A DNA stretch of 64,000 bases from Sipunculus nudus (Eukaryota > Annelida > Sipuncula > Golfingiida > Sipunculidae), in assembly GCA_026874595.1 (NCBI GenBank), contig CM049312.1, positions 80,002,929 through 80,066,928 of the forward strand. The letters are read 5' to 3'. The position numbers and the translations under genes were made by a program. Of the stretch, positions 25,007-36,487 are shown one piece after another; position 1 is the stretch's first letter; every line of letters begins with the position of its first letter. The notes below the pieces were generated by a model. That model did no database searches. It was given only the letters and a program-made list of their open reading frames with translations, and was not told where the DNA came from.

Positions 25007-25288
25007 GGAGATTAAAAACTGTATAACTACGAAGCCATAAAGGTTCCGGAAGATAAATATTGAAATGCTATGACTGGTATAACATACACAGCTAAGACTG
25101 TGATGTATTTTTTACAATTTATAAAATGATAAGGCAGCCCGATAGGTTTTGCAAATTAATAAACCTTTTCCTCCTTATCCTTTACATCCCAGGGCTTTCC
25201 TACTCAGTTGTTTTCTCCAAATGTATCAAAGTGTTAACTACCAACTACATGAACACCTTAAGATGCTCGCAAATACTGCAGTTTATTC

Positions 25289-26080
25289 TTAAAACTTGGC
25301 TTTTTCCATCACCGCCTTGGTCCCGAAATAACCGATGACCCCTTCTGACCCATAAAAATAATCATATAACCATGCCCGTGGGCCGACCCCAGTTAAGTGA
25401 TGGAAAAGTTCGTTTTCATTCACGTCGAAACATTTTCCATCAAACATCTTGGAGTAAGAAAACTGTAAAACATGTAAGTCATTTTTAAGAATGTTTTTAA
25501 TAAATGAAAGTAGAAAGTTCATCTGTTGTAATCGTCTTCTTTCGTCGAATATATATAAATCTCAAGGGAGATACAATTTTTTAAACAATTTAATTTTGCT
25601 CGCTGTCTGTGCTAAAGACGTCAGTTTCTGAGAGTTACATCCACCGAGATTTAACAAGTCCTTAAACTAGTTACTAAACAGACAGTCCTCACAATATTAA
25701 GGCCAACATGAGGATGGGCTATAAACTATGAAGGTGGACTGCAGTAGCTGTAAACAGGGATGTTTCATTTTCAAATCTGAGATTTATAAATTGCTTTTAG
25801 AGAATTGAAACAACTATTTTTAAAATTAATTCCCTATACACGGGATTTTTTAAATTTACTGGGCAGCTTAATGTGTGGGGTCCTTACAGGTTAAAGTTAT
25901 ATCAAGCTAACGGAAGGAGAGCCGGGCAGAATGATCCACAGCCAAATGGTCTTCGACACTGATCAAGTAATTTTAGGCATATTGATCCACAGCCAAATGG
26001 TCTTCGACACTGATCAAGTAATTTCAAGTCCGCTTACCTCTCAAATCAACAATGTTTACTAAACATATTCTATTTCCGGA
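25289..26080 (-). repeat. Dispersed repeat, copy A, containing a decayed coding exon
   Basis: This segment is the reverse complement of about 63090-63880, with roughly 80-85% matching by eye. On the minus strand an acceptor-like ttttacag is followed by an open stretch with FDGKCFDVNENELFHHLTG and YDYFYGSEGVIGYFGTKA. The donor seen in the other copy (CAG/GTGAGC) reads CAG/ATGAAC here, so splicing is probably lost. A 52-bp direct repeat (gatccacagccaaatggtct..) is present twice near 25930-26025 in both copies. I do not recognise the protein. Confidence 0.65.
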
Positions 26081-26372
26081 CAATGAATGGACCGGCTGTT
26101 GAACAGTAGAAATGTTCTGGTTTGGATATTTCAATTTAAACAATATACGCTAAATAAACATAAATTGGCACCTACAATATTAGTGAATAATTAAATTCAC
26201 CCTAATCAATAAGGATTCCACGTTTCAGAACAATCCATTAAATCACTCTTTGAAAATTGATAGAATGGTGTATATGCCAAGCTCAATAATGCAAATCAAA
26301 CTCCACGGCAAATAAAACAAGTTCTCGGGGATCCCTTGCGTACCTCTGAAGTTGTCACATTGTAAAAACAAT

Positions 26373-27143
26373 TGACCCATGGGTCATGACTCTCAGCTGA
26401 AGTTGACATATATATAGGTGATGCATGTATTATTTATTGATTTTTATGATCTGATGAAAAATATTTGTTAAGGAACCTTGCAAAATAAGAAGAATGACTT
26501 TCAGACTGCCCAAAATCATGTTTTGTCCCTATAATGCTTAGAAAATATGTAACAGCGACCTTGTTTAAAGTTTTCAAGAAGATTCTACTAGTAACTCCCT
26601 AGATACTAAGTTAGAAGTTTCTATGTCAAACTGTTATGACTCCTGTCAATCTGACTTATAAGGTACTCATTTATGTTGTTTCAAACAGCTCACAAAATAT
26701 ATATTTCACAGTGACTTTATTTTCAATGTCAAAGGAGACTGCTTCATTTAAAGATCTTAAGTATAGAGAGAAATGCGTACAATTTAGAAAAAAATAAAGA
26801 TGGTGCCACTGCTCTTCAGAAAATGTTGAAACCCTGCGTGATCAATATGCAATGAAAGAATCATTGCAATTTATGCATAAATTATTCAGATACTGAAGCT
26901 TTTGTATCAAATGTTTAATTATTCTGGGGTGCAATAACAGGTCCCATAACTGTAGGAATATATGACACAGAGACTTAATGTCAAGTGTCCAGGGAGGTTT
27001 ATTTACAGACCTCCCATCAAGTAATAAGTTTCTAAGTCAAGGGGTTATGGTTTGTGCCCTGTTAACGTAGGGGCTGTCGACGACAGGACTGAAGATGGGC
27101 TTACTGTAATCGCTGTGCTCAGATGACTTGCCGTCAGCTGAGC
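26373..27143. mobile_element. HINE/pearl-like non-autonomous element
   Basis: The left end has the palindrome tgacccatgggtca (26373-26386) followed by ctcagctga. The interior has one diverged copy of the ~335-bp module (gatggtgccactgctc...gatcaatatgca, then ttattctggggtg). The right end has a hairpin gctcagatgac / gtcagctgagc (27117-27143). Terminal sub-inverted repeats (CTCAGCTGA versus TCAGCTGAG) plus a 3' hairpin are the layout of Helentron-associated elements. No coding capacity. Confidence 0.6.
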
Positions 27144-28841
27144 AAAGTTCGGATCACGCGACCCGCTAATTTAAAGCAGGTTCATATACTCAGTAATAAT
27201 ATTCACAATAAAAATAATCATATTAACAATAAATATAATATGGCATTTTCGGCTATTTATGTCCCTTTTAACCACAGTCGCCTATACTCTCATGGATAGA
27301 AAGAAAAGGCAAAGGCACAAACGACAAATGTGAAATTTTACAATAACATGGGCTTCCTCGTTGCATCTATGAACTATTCATTTACGATAAGTATATTTAT
27401 AGAAAATAAAAAAAAAGTAAATCATGGGTCATGATGCACAGTGGCTGACTTGGTGGTTGTGATACAAGATACACTTTTGTGGCCAACACTATTTGGTAGT
27501 AGGGCATTATACATACGCCTGTAATTTATGCAAATTCTGTGCCCATGGTGTTCTTATTTCCCATGAGAAGGTAAACATAACGCTAAGGGCACTATGTTCA
27601 CAAATCAGCACCATTGATTTTGACACTTTTCGTGACTGAACATTTATAACTGGTTTAAACAGTAGCTCGAAGAATATAGGCTACCATGCCGTTATTATAG
27701 GTTTATACTTAGCTAGTTACAGAACATCCCTGGATATTAATTCAGAAGTTTCTAGGTCCAATGATTACAATTATATTTTTGACCGTTGCATATACATTTG
27801 TCAGGAAATAATTTGCAGTCCAAAAAATAAGGAAATTGTTTGAACAAAATACCAATAAATTTCATATGGTATTAATTATTACCTGGTTTAACTATTCATG
27901 ATCTATATAGATACCAGATTTCACATCACTAAATGAACCTAGAGCTGAGAAATTGGCACAACTGCTGTCATTTGACAATCTTAAAATACATAAGGAAGTA
28001 AGTAAATATTCCCCGAAAAAAATACAGCAGACGCCACTTGTCCTAGGAAATAATTTAACTACTTTTGGCCAATAAGAATGTCTTTTTTAAATGCGATAAC
28101 AAATATTTGTCTCCTGCACGGAGACAGAAACATTCATCATCTCAAAAGATGTAAGAAATTCTGGATATCTGATTACTTGACCTCGAAGATCAAGTCTATT
28201 GTCTCCAGTTTTTATACTTCTCTGAGAACATGGCAGAAACATGTGTGTCGATTTTTGAAGTAAAATATATGCAGTACTTCAAAAGTAATAGGTTCATAAC
28301 AATCCAAGAATTCAAATGGTCACCATTGTTTTAGCTCAGCTGAATGTAAGTGCAGTTAATATTCAACTTATGGATGACCAAGTCAAGTATTGCTAACAAC
28401 AAGTCAACCCAGTACACATGTATGCAGTGCCAGTGAGTGGTAAGGATGCCGAACTGTTAGTAACTTGAATAGGGAGCTCTAGAGAACAAAATAAGTAAGC
28501 AGTAGTTTTTAATCCCAGTTTTAGAAAACTATGTCATGTAAATACCTGTTTACATCGGGCAAGGTACTATATAGGTGGTATGTCATTTGCCCAAAGGGAT
28601 AATTTCGGTTCCTGACTTTTTACAACAATCTAGCTATAGATCAAAACAGTTATTTCCTTGTACTTGCACTTGTACTTAAATAAGTCGTGAACGAACCCTA
28701 AACAGAATCATCGAAAATATATATTTGATTTTGTTAAATTTAGTTTTCATTCAAATACCCTCAAGTGATCTACGTCATTTTCTGATTTTGCATACGAACA
28801 AAACAAAAAAAAAAAAAAACAAAGTATACTCACGACCTTAT
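27144..28841. other. Gene-free stretch downstream of the lectin-receptor gene
   Basis: It contains fragments of the dispersed modules (ggtcatgatgcacag near 27427; acgccacttgtcctagg near 28030; ttagctcagctgaatg near 28330). No supported gene. The 3' UTR of the minus-strand lectin-receptor gene is expected here, but no clear AATAAA was found within 300 bp. Confidence 0.4.
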
Positions 28842-29836
28842 CTAAATTGTTTCCACTGCCTCATACTATAAAAGAAACATTAAATATATATGTAAAATAT
28901 TTTAATGATAAATAGAGTTTCATTTGATATTCATAAAATATGTAAACGGGGCAACAAAGACAGCAACTCAATTAAACATTTTTAGTTATTACGGTTTATA
29001 TCAAAGTGGTTGTACGCTGGCTTACCTCTTCCTGGGCATCTGTTCTAGTTGACCCTGAAATAGATGAATTGACACTTTAATTAGCTACTTCAATAAAAGC
29101 AAACTGTACTGTTAAATAACTTCAGACCCCAAATTGTGTGTGCTAAAATGGAGTACTTTTCGTAAATAAAAAGACATATTTATTATAAGAATAATTTCTG
29201 ACTGATCCTGGAACATTAGAAAATTGTTAATATAATATCATCTATTGTTCAGCCGCCAGTGGACTCAACCTTGTTTAATGGTCTTGATTTTTGTAGATGT
29301 TTATTGCCTATATGTTGGGTGTAAAAAATATTGAAATTGACCAGCTGTCAGCCTGGGGAATTTAACTAATTAGCATAAAACAAACAGATCACAAAATTAA
29401 TACTTATAGCAAAAATACCACAATTACCTCAAATTTTGACATACAGGGTCACCTGTCATAAGGATTCTTGGGTATTGTGATCAAAGATTCATTTCTGGTA
29501 TTGTTTAGGCCAAAGTCGCCACCAATTCCAAAATAGGTGTTCCGCCATTTGACAAACATGTAAATCATGAAGATACAGTAAGACCGGAATAAAAAGATTA
29601 CCCATGGGCAAAAAGTGGACTTAATTAATTAAACAAAAGAGAGAAACGCACATAAACAGCAGTTACCTATGATTTTGGATGTTTACCCTCGCGCCGCGGT
29701 CAAGACTAATATTTGCAAATTAATCAGGATTTTTTTTACCAAAGGCTATACTTTAGCTTTTAAAGAGGTTGGAACGCCATGGCAAAGGTAGAAAAAACGT
29801 ATACATCATATTTGATCTGAGTAAGACATCTATCAA

Positions 29837-29870
<34 letters not shown>

Positions 29871-31426
29871 ATATTAACATATGAAAATCTAAGAGGAAAT
29901 GGCCCTTCTAACTGGAGAAAATCAAATGTTTTATAAAATTAAATATATTATAGCCGAACCAATATGATGCACTTTTATGGACTACATCAAAGTAGCAGGG
30001 TCTCTCATGATGAAATATTTTCTAGAAGTATCATTATTTTATTAGAATCTATGTATTGGTTGATCCTATATGTCAAATGTTAAGTAAATTATTCTATATT
30101 TGTTATTTTAGTATTTTTCGCGGCTATTTGGTATTATGCTTTTTAGCTCAAATTGGCCATAGCTGACAGCGGACAAACCTCAATAATTTTCACACCTGAT
30201 ATATAGGCAATCAAAATCGACCTAGAAAAAAAAACTGAAGACCCTGAAACAAGCTCAGCAGAAAAGTTGACCTTTCGCTAACGAACTTATATTATAGTTG
30301 TTGTTATATAATCCATGTCGATTCAAGAGTCCCTCAAACCAAATCCCAAGTGCAAATTCTTAATAGGAATGCGACGCTTATGATGAAAACACTATCAACA
30401 ACATAAAATTTATACATGCGCTAGCACAAATATAGCACATTAAACGTAAAGGAACTACATGTTCTTATGGTGCGTTAAAACCTATATAAGGCTCTAATGT
30501 AAACCTAGGTACTTACTTGAATGTATGGAAACACATTTTGAGCGGTAATGGTATAGCAGGATCACCAAAATTACCAATAAGATACACAGCACTACAGGGA
30601 CTGTTATGATCGAAGCCCAAGAACACTTACAACACCCTATAAGGAAACAGATATATAAAAATATTTTTATTAATCCAGAATTTTGTAAACGCAATACGTA
30701 ATAGCAATTTAAATAAAATATTGCAGTCTTGCAAGGCATTTTTATTGTAATAGATTAAAAATTATTTATAATGATAAGATTTGTAGTAAACAAATTGAAA
30801 ATAATAGGTAATACCTATAAATTTCTGTTACTTCATATTTAGTGCTAAATCGTTTTGCTAAGTTATTGATTAAGATATACGTGTTGATCATGTGAACATG
30901 AAAGCAGGTATGTGGATTGTGGGTATGTTAATTACTTTTGGAGTGATTTGACAAAGCACATTTCACGCATTATATTAATATCTGGGTAGATCTAGCCTTT
31001 TATGACAGAATTGTCTGTATCTCTGTGTGTGATGTATTGTGTTAATACAATACTCGTTCTGGGTAAGGTTTCCACTGTTCCAGCTTGAGGAATGCCTCTA
31101 ATGTAAAAGTCAAATTAACGATCATGATTTCGCAGATTTTCCAAAAATTCGAGAATAATCAAGTAATAAAATTTCCAAGTGTCTGACCCTTACTTTATGG
31201 AATGGGGGTAAACATTCTACTCAATTTTATTTAGAAAGCTTTCTATATTTTGAAGTTTCTCATCTTAAGCGTAGTATGTTGAGAATTGATTTTGCTGTCA
31301 AAACAAAGTATACAAAAAGCCTACTTTTACAATGTTTACAAAAATTCAAGCGACATCATATATTTGTTATATATATATTTATATATTGTATCAATCTATC
31401 CATCTATATATATATATATATATATA

Positions 31427-31477
<51 letters not shown>

Positions 31478-34400
31478 GAAGAAGAAGAAGAAATTTATTG
31501 TAGAAAAAGGCCTTGTGGCCCATGGTACAAATATAAACATAAATAAATGCAATTGAACAATAAACATGTAACATGATAACATGCAGTTAATACATACATA
31601 TAAACATGGTTGTGTTACCTGCTGTTGTGTTGTTTCATAATCATAAAGTTTCTGTCACATCAAGTTCTTTCTTTAATTTGTTAACCTGAAATAAATATTT
31701 AGCTACATTCAAAAGGACATTAAAAGACTGAGTTTTTAATAGCTTAATTAAACCATATATATTTTTTGGAAATTCCTTGAAAGATGTAAAAAATTCTTTT
31801 CTGATATTTTCATATCTAGAGCAATAAAATAAAACATGTATCTCATCTTCAACCTCATCTTGGTCACACATTTTACAGATCCTCATTTCTCTGGGTACAT
31901 TATATCTCCTTCCAATTTCAATTTCATAGCAATGGTCACTTAATCTAAATTTTGATAAAGCTTGTCTGTATACAAATGCCATATTATATAAATATTTTTC
32001 TGGTTCTATTGCTGATTTAATTTCACTATATATACTAAGCTTAGATTTACTTTGGATTTCTGCTAACATTTCTTGCTGGCTATTGTCTTTAACCCTTTGT
32101 ACAAACATATTCACAAACATTTTTCTGTCACCTACACTTTGCTCAAGCCATACAAAACTAAAACCATATCTGTTTAACAGCAGTTTTATATCTGTCACCC
32201 ATGTGCTTCTTCCTATATCATCTAATTGTTTGAGAGTGTTATAACATAATCTTGGGTATCTAGAATTTTCCATTGAGATAATTTTTAACCAATAACTTAT
32301 ACATCTTTTAAAATATATACAGTGTAGAGGGTACCTTCCACATTCTAATATGGCAGCAGTATTTACTGTTTTTTTACTCACACCAAGGAGTTGCTTACAA
32401 ACACGTGATTGCATACATTCTATTTTTGGTCTTGGAATGGACCCCCATATTTCTGAACCATAAAGTAGTGAAGGGACTATAACTTTCTCAAAAATAGTCA
32501 AAATGACTGATAACGACATTTTATCACATTTTGATTCACAACTCTTTATAATATTTAAACCTTTACTTGTTTTCAACATAAGTATATTTAAATATTGGTT
32601 CCATTTCAGTGATGAAGAGAACATAACTCCTAAATATGTATAACTATTAACATTTAAAAGCTTTTTACCCTTGAAATACCATTTCTCATTTTGCTTTACC
32701 GTTCCTCCCCTTCTAAATACCATAGATTTAGTTTTATCAATATTGACTTGCACACCCCATCTGTCACAGAATTTTTCTAAAATGTTCAATAAGCTTTGAA
32801 GTCTTCCAACTGAGTGTCCAATGAGACAAATGTCATCTGCAAAGGCCAAAATATTTATATCTCTGTGTTGTAATGACATCTGAATACCAGGAAGCTGTGT
32901 TTCATGAACCATTTCAAAGAATGTGTTAAGATATAAAATAAATAATATTGGGCTTAATAAGCAACCTTGTCTTGTACCATTAAAACATTTAAATTCTTCC
33001 GTTAAACCACTGTCTACCTTGACACAACAAGTTAACTTTTCAAACATGGATTTTAATACCTTAATTATGTTTCCATGAATCCCTATTTTAATTAATCTGT
33101 ATAAAAGTAACTTATGTGAAATTCTATCAAAAGCTTTGCTAAAATCGACAAAAACACAATAAACCCTCCCTTTTTTCTTGCTTAAATATTTCTGTATTAT
33201 TGCTTGTAATGTAAAAATTTGGTCTGTAGTGGAATAACCTTGTCTATATCCAGCTTGACATTCATATAATTTTTGGTTTTCTATGGCCCATCTTGTTATT
33301 CTTGAACAGAGAATTTTAGTAAATATCTTTCCTGTAGTATTTAACAAGGCAATCCCTCTATAATTATTCACATTATTATGATTTCCTGATTTATGTAAAG
33401 GATGAAGTATTGCTTCTGTCCACCTCTTAGGAAAATGTCCAGTTACCATTATTTGATTAAATAGGATAGATAAATAAGGAATTATGATATTTTTGGTACA
33501 TTTAAATACTTCTATAATGAGTCCATCAGTTCATTATTTGATTAAATAGGATAGATAAATAAGGAATTATGATATTTTTGGTACATTTAAATACTTCTAT
33601 AATGAGTCCATCAGTTCCAGGTGCCTTATTTACATTTGTTTTTTCAATACTCCACGTAATCTCACTTTCCAAAATAGCAGAATTAAGAATAGATGGGGAA
33701 TTTTGAGAACACATTTCACAACATAAATCATGGTTTTCTAAATAATTATTAACATTCTTCTCAAATGAAGAATTTATCTCTACCTTAACATTGAGAAGGT
33801 CATTAAAATAAGTATACCATTCTTCTGGATTAATGTTTACATTTTTCCTTTGTACTCTTGTTAATAATTTTACTTCTTTCCAAAATTTATCTGGTTTATT
33901 TATTTTATCAATTAAAGAACATTGTAACTTGTGTTTATATTTCAACAATTTTTGCCTACAAATTCTTTTGAACTGCTGTTTTTTATTTTTGTATTCTTCC
34001 AAATGTAATAAATTTTTTGAATTCCTAAATTTGTTTAATACTGAATATTTAATCTTTTTCAGGGTTTCACACTGAGTGTCCCACCAGGCTGGTTGTCTTA
34101 ATGATTTATTTTGTGCTGGTTTGGACATGTGAGCACATGCAATTAACAAAATATTTTCTAAAATACTTACTGATTGATCAATTTCTTGATGATTAACTTC
34201 TGAATATAAAATATTATGCTTAAAGTCTGCAACTGTAACATTACCTGTCTGATCCAAAACATTCTGGTGCAAGGAATGTGCTAGTTCAGGTTTCCACTGG
34301 ATTCTCTGATAAGGGTCCAGGTGCATAGAGGAATACAATGATGTGTGCAGTTTGGTGCAAGTGAACCTACAACATATTGGAAAATGGTCAGACAAGTCAA

Positions 34401-36428
34401 AATCTAATATTTCAAAATCAGATAAACAATGCATAATATCTACTGATAATACCATATAATCAACAATGCTAGCACCATTATAGGATACACATGTGAACTG
34501 ACCTTCAGTATCATTTATGGTTCTACCATTTAATATACAGAGATTATTACTTATGCAAAAATCAAGTAACATTCTTCCATATTTATTGACTATTTTGTCT
34601 TTAGAACAACGCTCTTTTATGGAATCTTTTTCAATTGTAATAAGATCATTTATCATATCTGAATCTGCCTTATATGGATTTATATAATCTTGTATATTCC
34701 CAGTTCTGGCATTAAGATCTCCAGCTATAAATACATTTGCATCTGGATATTTAGCTTTCAATATATATAATTTTTCTTCTAGAATACTGATACCATCTGT
34801 TTGTTCTAAGTATATTGGTGAGCCATCTGGTGATATATATGTAAATATCATAATAATATTATTATCAATATCAATAATTCTACCATTCATTAGAAGTACA
34901 ACCATGTCTTGAAAATGATCATATATGCGATGAACATAAGTACAAAATATATCTTTTAAAAACACAGATACACCACCAGAATTTCTTCCTTTATCTGCCT
35001 TTTTGCGTGTTTTAGAAAAGCATGTAAATCCCATCATCATATCATCAAATTCTGAATCATATGCACCCCAAGTTTCACACAAACTAATGAAATCATAATT
35101 TATCAGTAAGTTTTTCATTTCATTACTTTGTTGTTTGTATTTAAGTCCTTGACAATTCCAGGATACAATTTTAAAATTTCTGTCTGTATTTACATTATTT
35201 CTAAGATTATCTGTATTATCCGTTTCTTCTGTAGGTAATGTATAGCTGTTATTCTCATATTGTATTAAATTATTCACATATTCTCCTGGGCCACGGCCCA
35301 AACCCCATTCATCATTCACACGTGACCTCATCTCGAGAATATCAACGACTGAGTTTGTGTCTTCATCCCACTTGTACGTTTTACCGTTTATGATCAGTTT
35401 GTCATAGGACAAGTATGCAGTATTTCCAGCTTTCCGCGCATTCTCTAATTCATTGCCAAGAACCTTTCTAATCTGCCGCACACGAACACTGAAATCTTCT
35501 GTAAACTTTATGTCACTGCCAGATCCCTTTAGTTCTTTCCTTGCTGCAACCAGAACTGTTTGTTTACACTTAAATTTACTGAATTTAACGATTATAGGTC
35601 TATTTTTAGAACTCCGTTTTGGCCCTATTCTATGCGCTCTTTCAATTTCAATTTCCTCTGAATTTTCAATTTTTAATTTGTCTTTCATCACCTTCCTCAC
35701 TTTGTTTTCAGACATATCCCATGATTCTTTAGAATCTTCTGGTATTCCATGTACAACTAAATTGTCCCTTCTCATTTGATCCTCTATCCTACTAATTTTA
35801 TTTGTGAGGTTTTTGTTTTCTTTAGTCAGTGACTTTACCTGTCCTTGTAGCTCAATTACTTGTTTCTCAAGTCTGATCAAAATGCTATCAGTATCTTTGG
35901 GGCCTAGGTTTTGTGTTGAACTACAAGTACTACCGGTGACACTGTCCCCGGTGGCAGCCAGTTGGTCGATAGACCCATTATCGCTCACCTGTTCTGTCAC
36001 CATGCAATCAGGTTCCTGTGAGCCGTCTGTCGTGCTGCTTCTCAGAACACGCGTGTGTTCCAGTATTGTGCTTTGTACACTGGAACTTTTTGCCTTATTG
36101 CCTGTTTGTTTTTGGGGACCGGGGTTCAACTCAACGTCTCCAGACATTGTTAGCAGTATCGTCATGGATACAACAAGACGCAAGGTCAAGGACATACCTG
36201 TCAGTGTTATGGTCCCTGGCCGAAACTTTTCTCGGATTCCCGGTTGAGCGTAGCAGCCTATCCTGGCCCTCCAGACCGTAATGCCAACTCCCATTTCGTA
36301 CTTGAGTACTCACAAACATATAATAAGTCACTATATATGACCAGCTCTGTATTCTATCCAAATATCAGAATATTTTCTGGGAGCCGATGTGAAGCACGTA
36401 TTTCAGTCACCCAAGCAGGTGGCGCTCT

Positions 36429-36487
<59 letters not shown>

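Larger units (their letters stand above)
31475..36431 (-). mobile_element. Near full-length LINE (non-LTR retrotransposon) inside the lectin-receptor intron
   Basis: The element runs on the minus strand from about 36431 (GGGAGAGCGCC, 5' end) to a 3' tail with AATAAA followed by (TTC)n at 31475. It lies in the same orientation as the host gene, between the stalk exon (36749-36778) and the transmembrane exon (30517-30636). Both ends touch (TA)n tracts. It encodes one large polyprotein-like frame now split by an 85-bp duplication. Sparse decay otherwise suggests a fairly young insertion. The clade is uncertain; the RT wording resembles I/jockey-like groups, while the N-terminal part resembles L1 ORF1. 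Confidence 0.9.

Noticed and set aside
31276-31582. Overlapping ORFs of Ile-Tyr repeats
   Set aside because: Translation of a (TA)n tract; no coding meaning. The same applies at 12389, 36420 and 59224.
35453-36281. Several plus-strand ORFs of 80-147 codons
   Set aside because: Antisense to the LINE coding frame.
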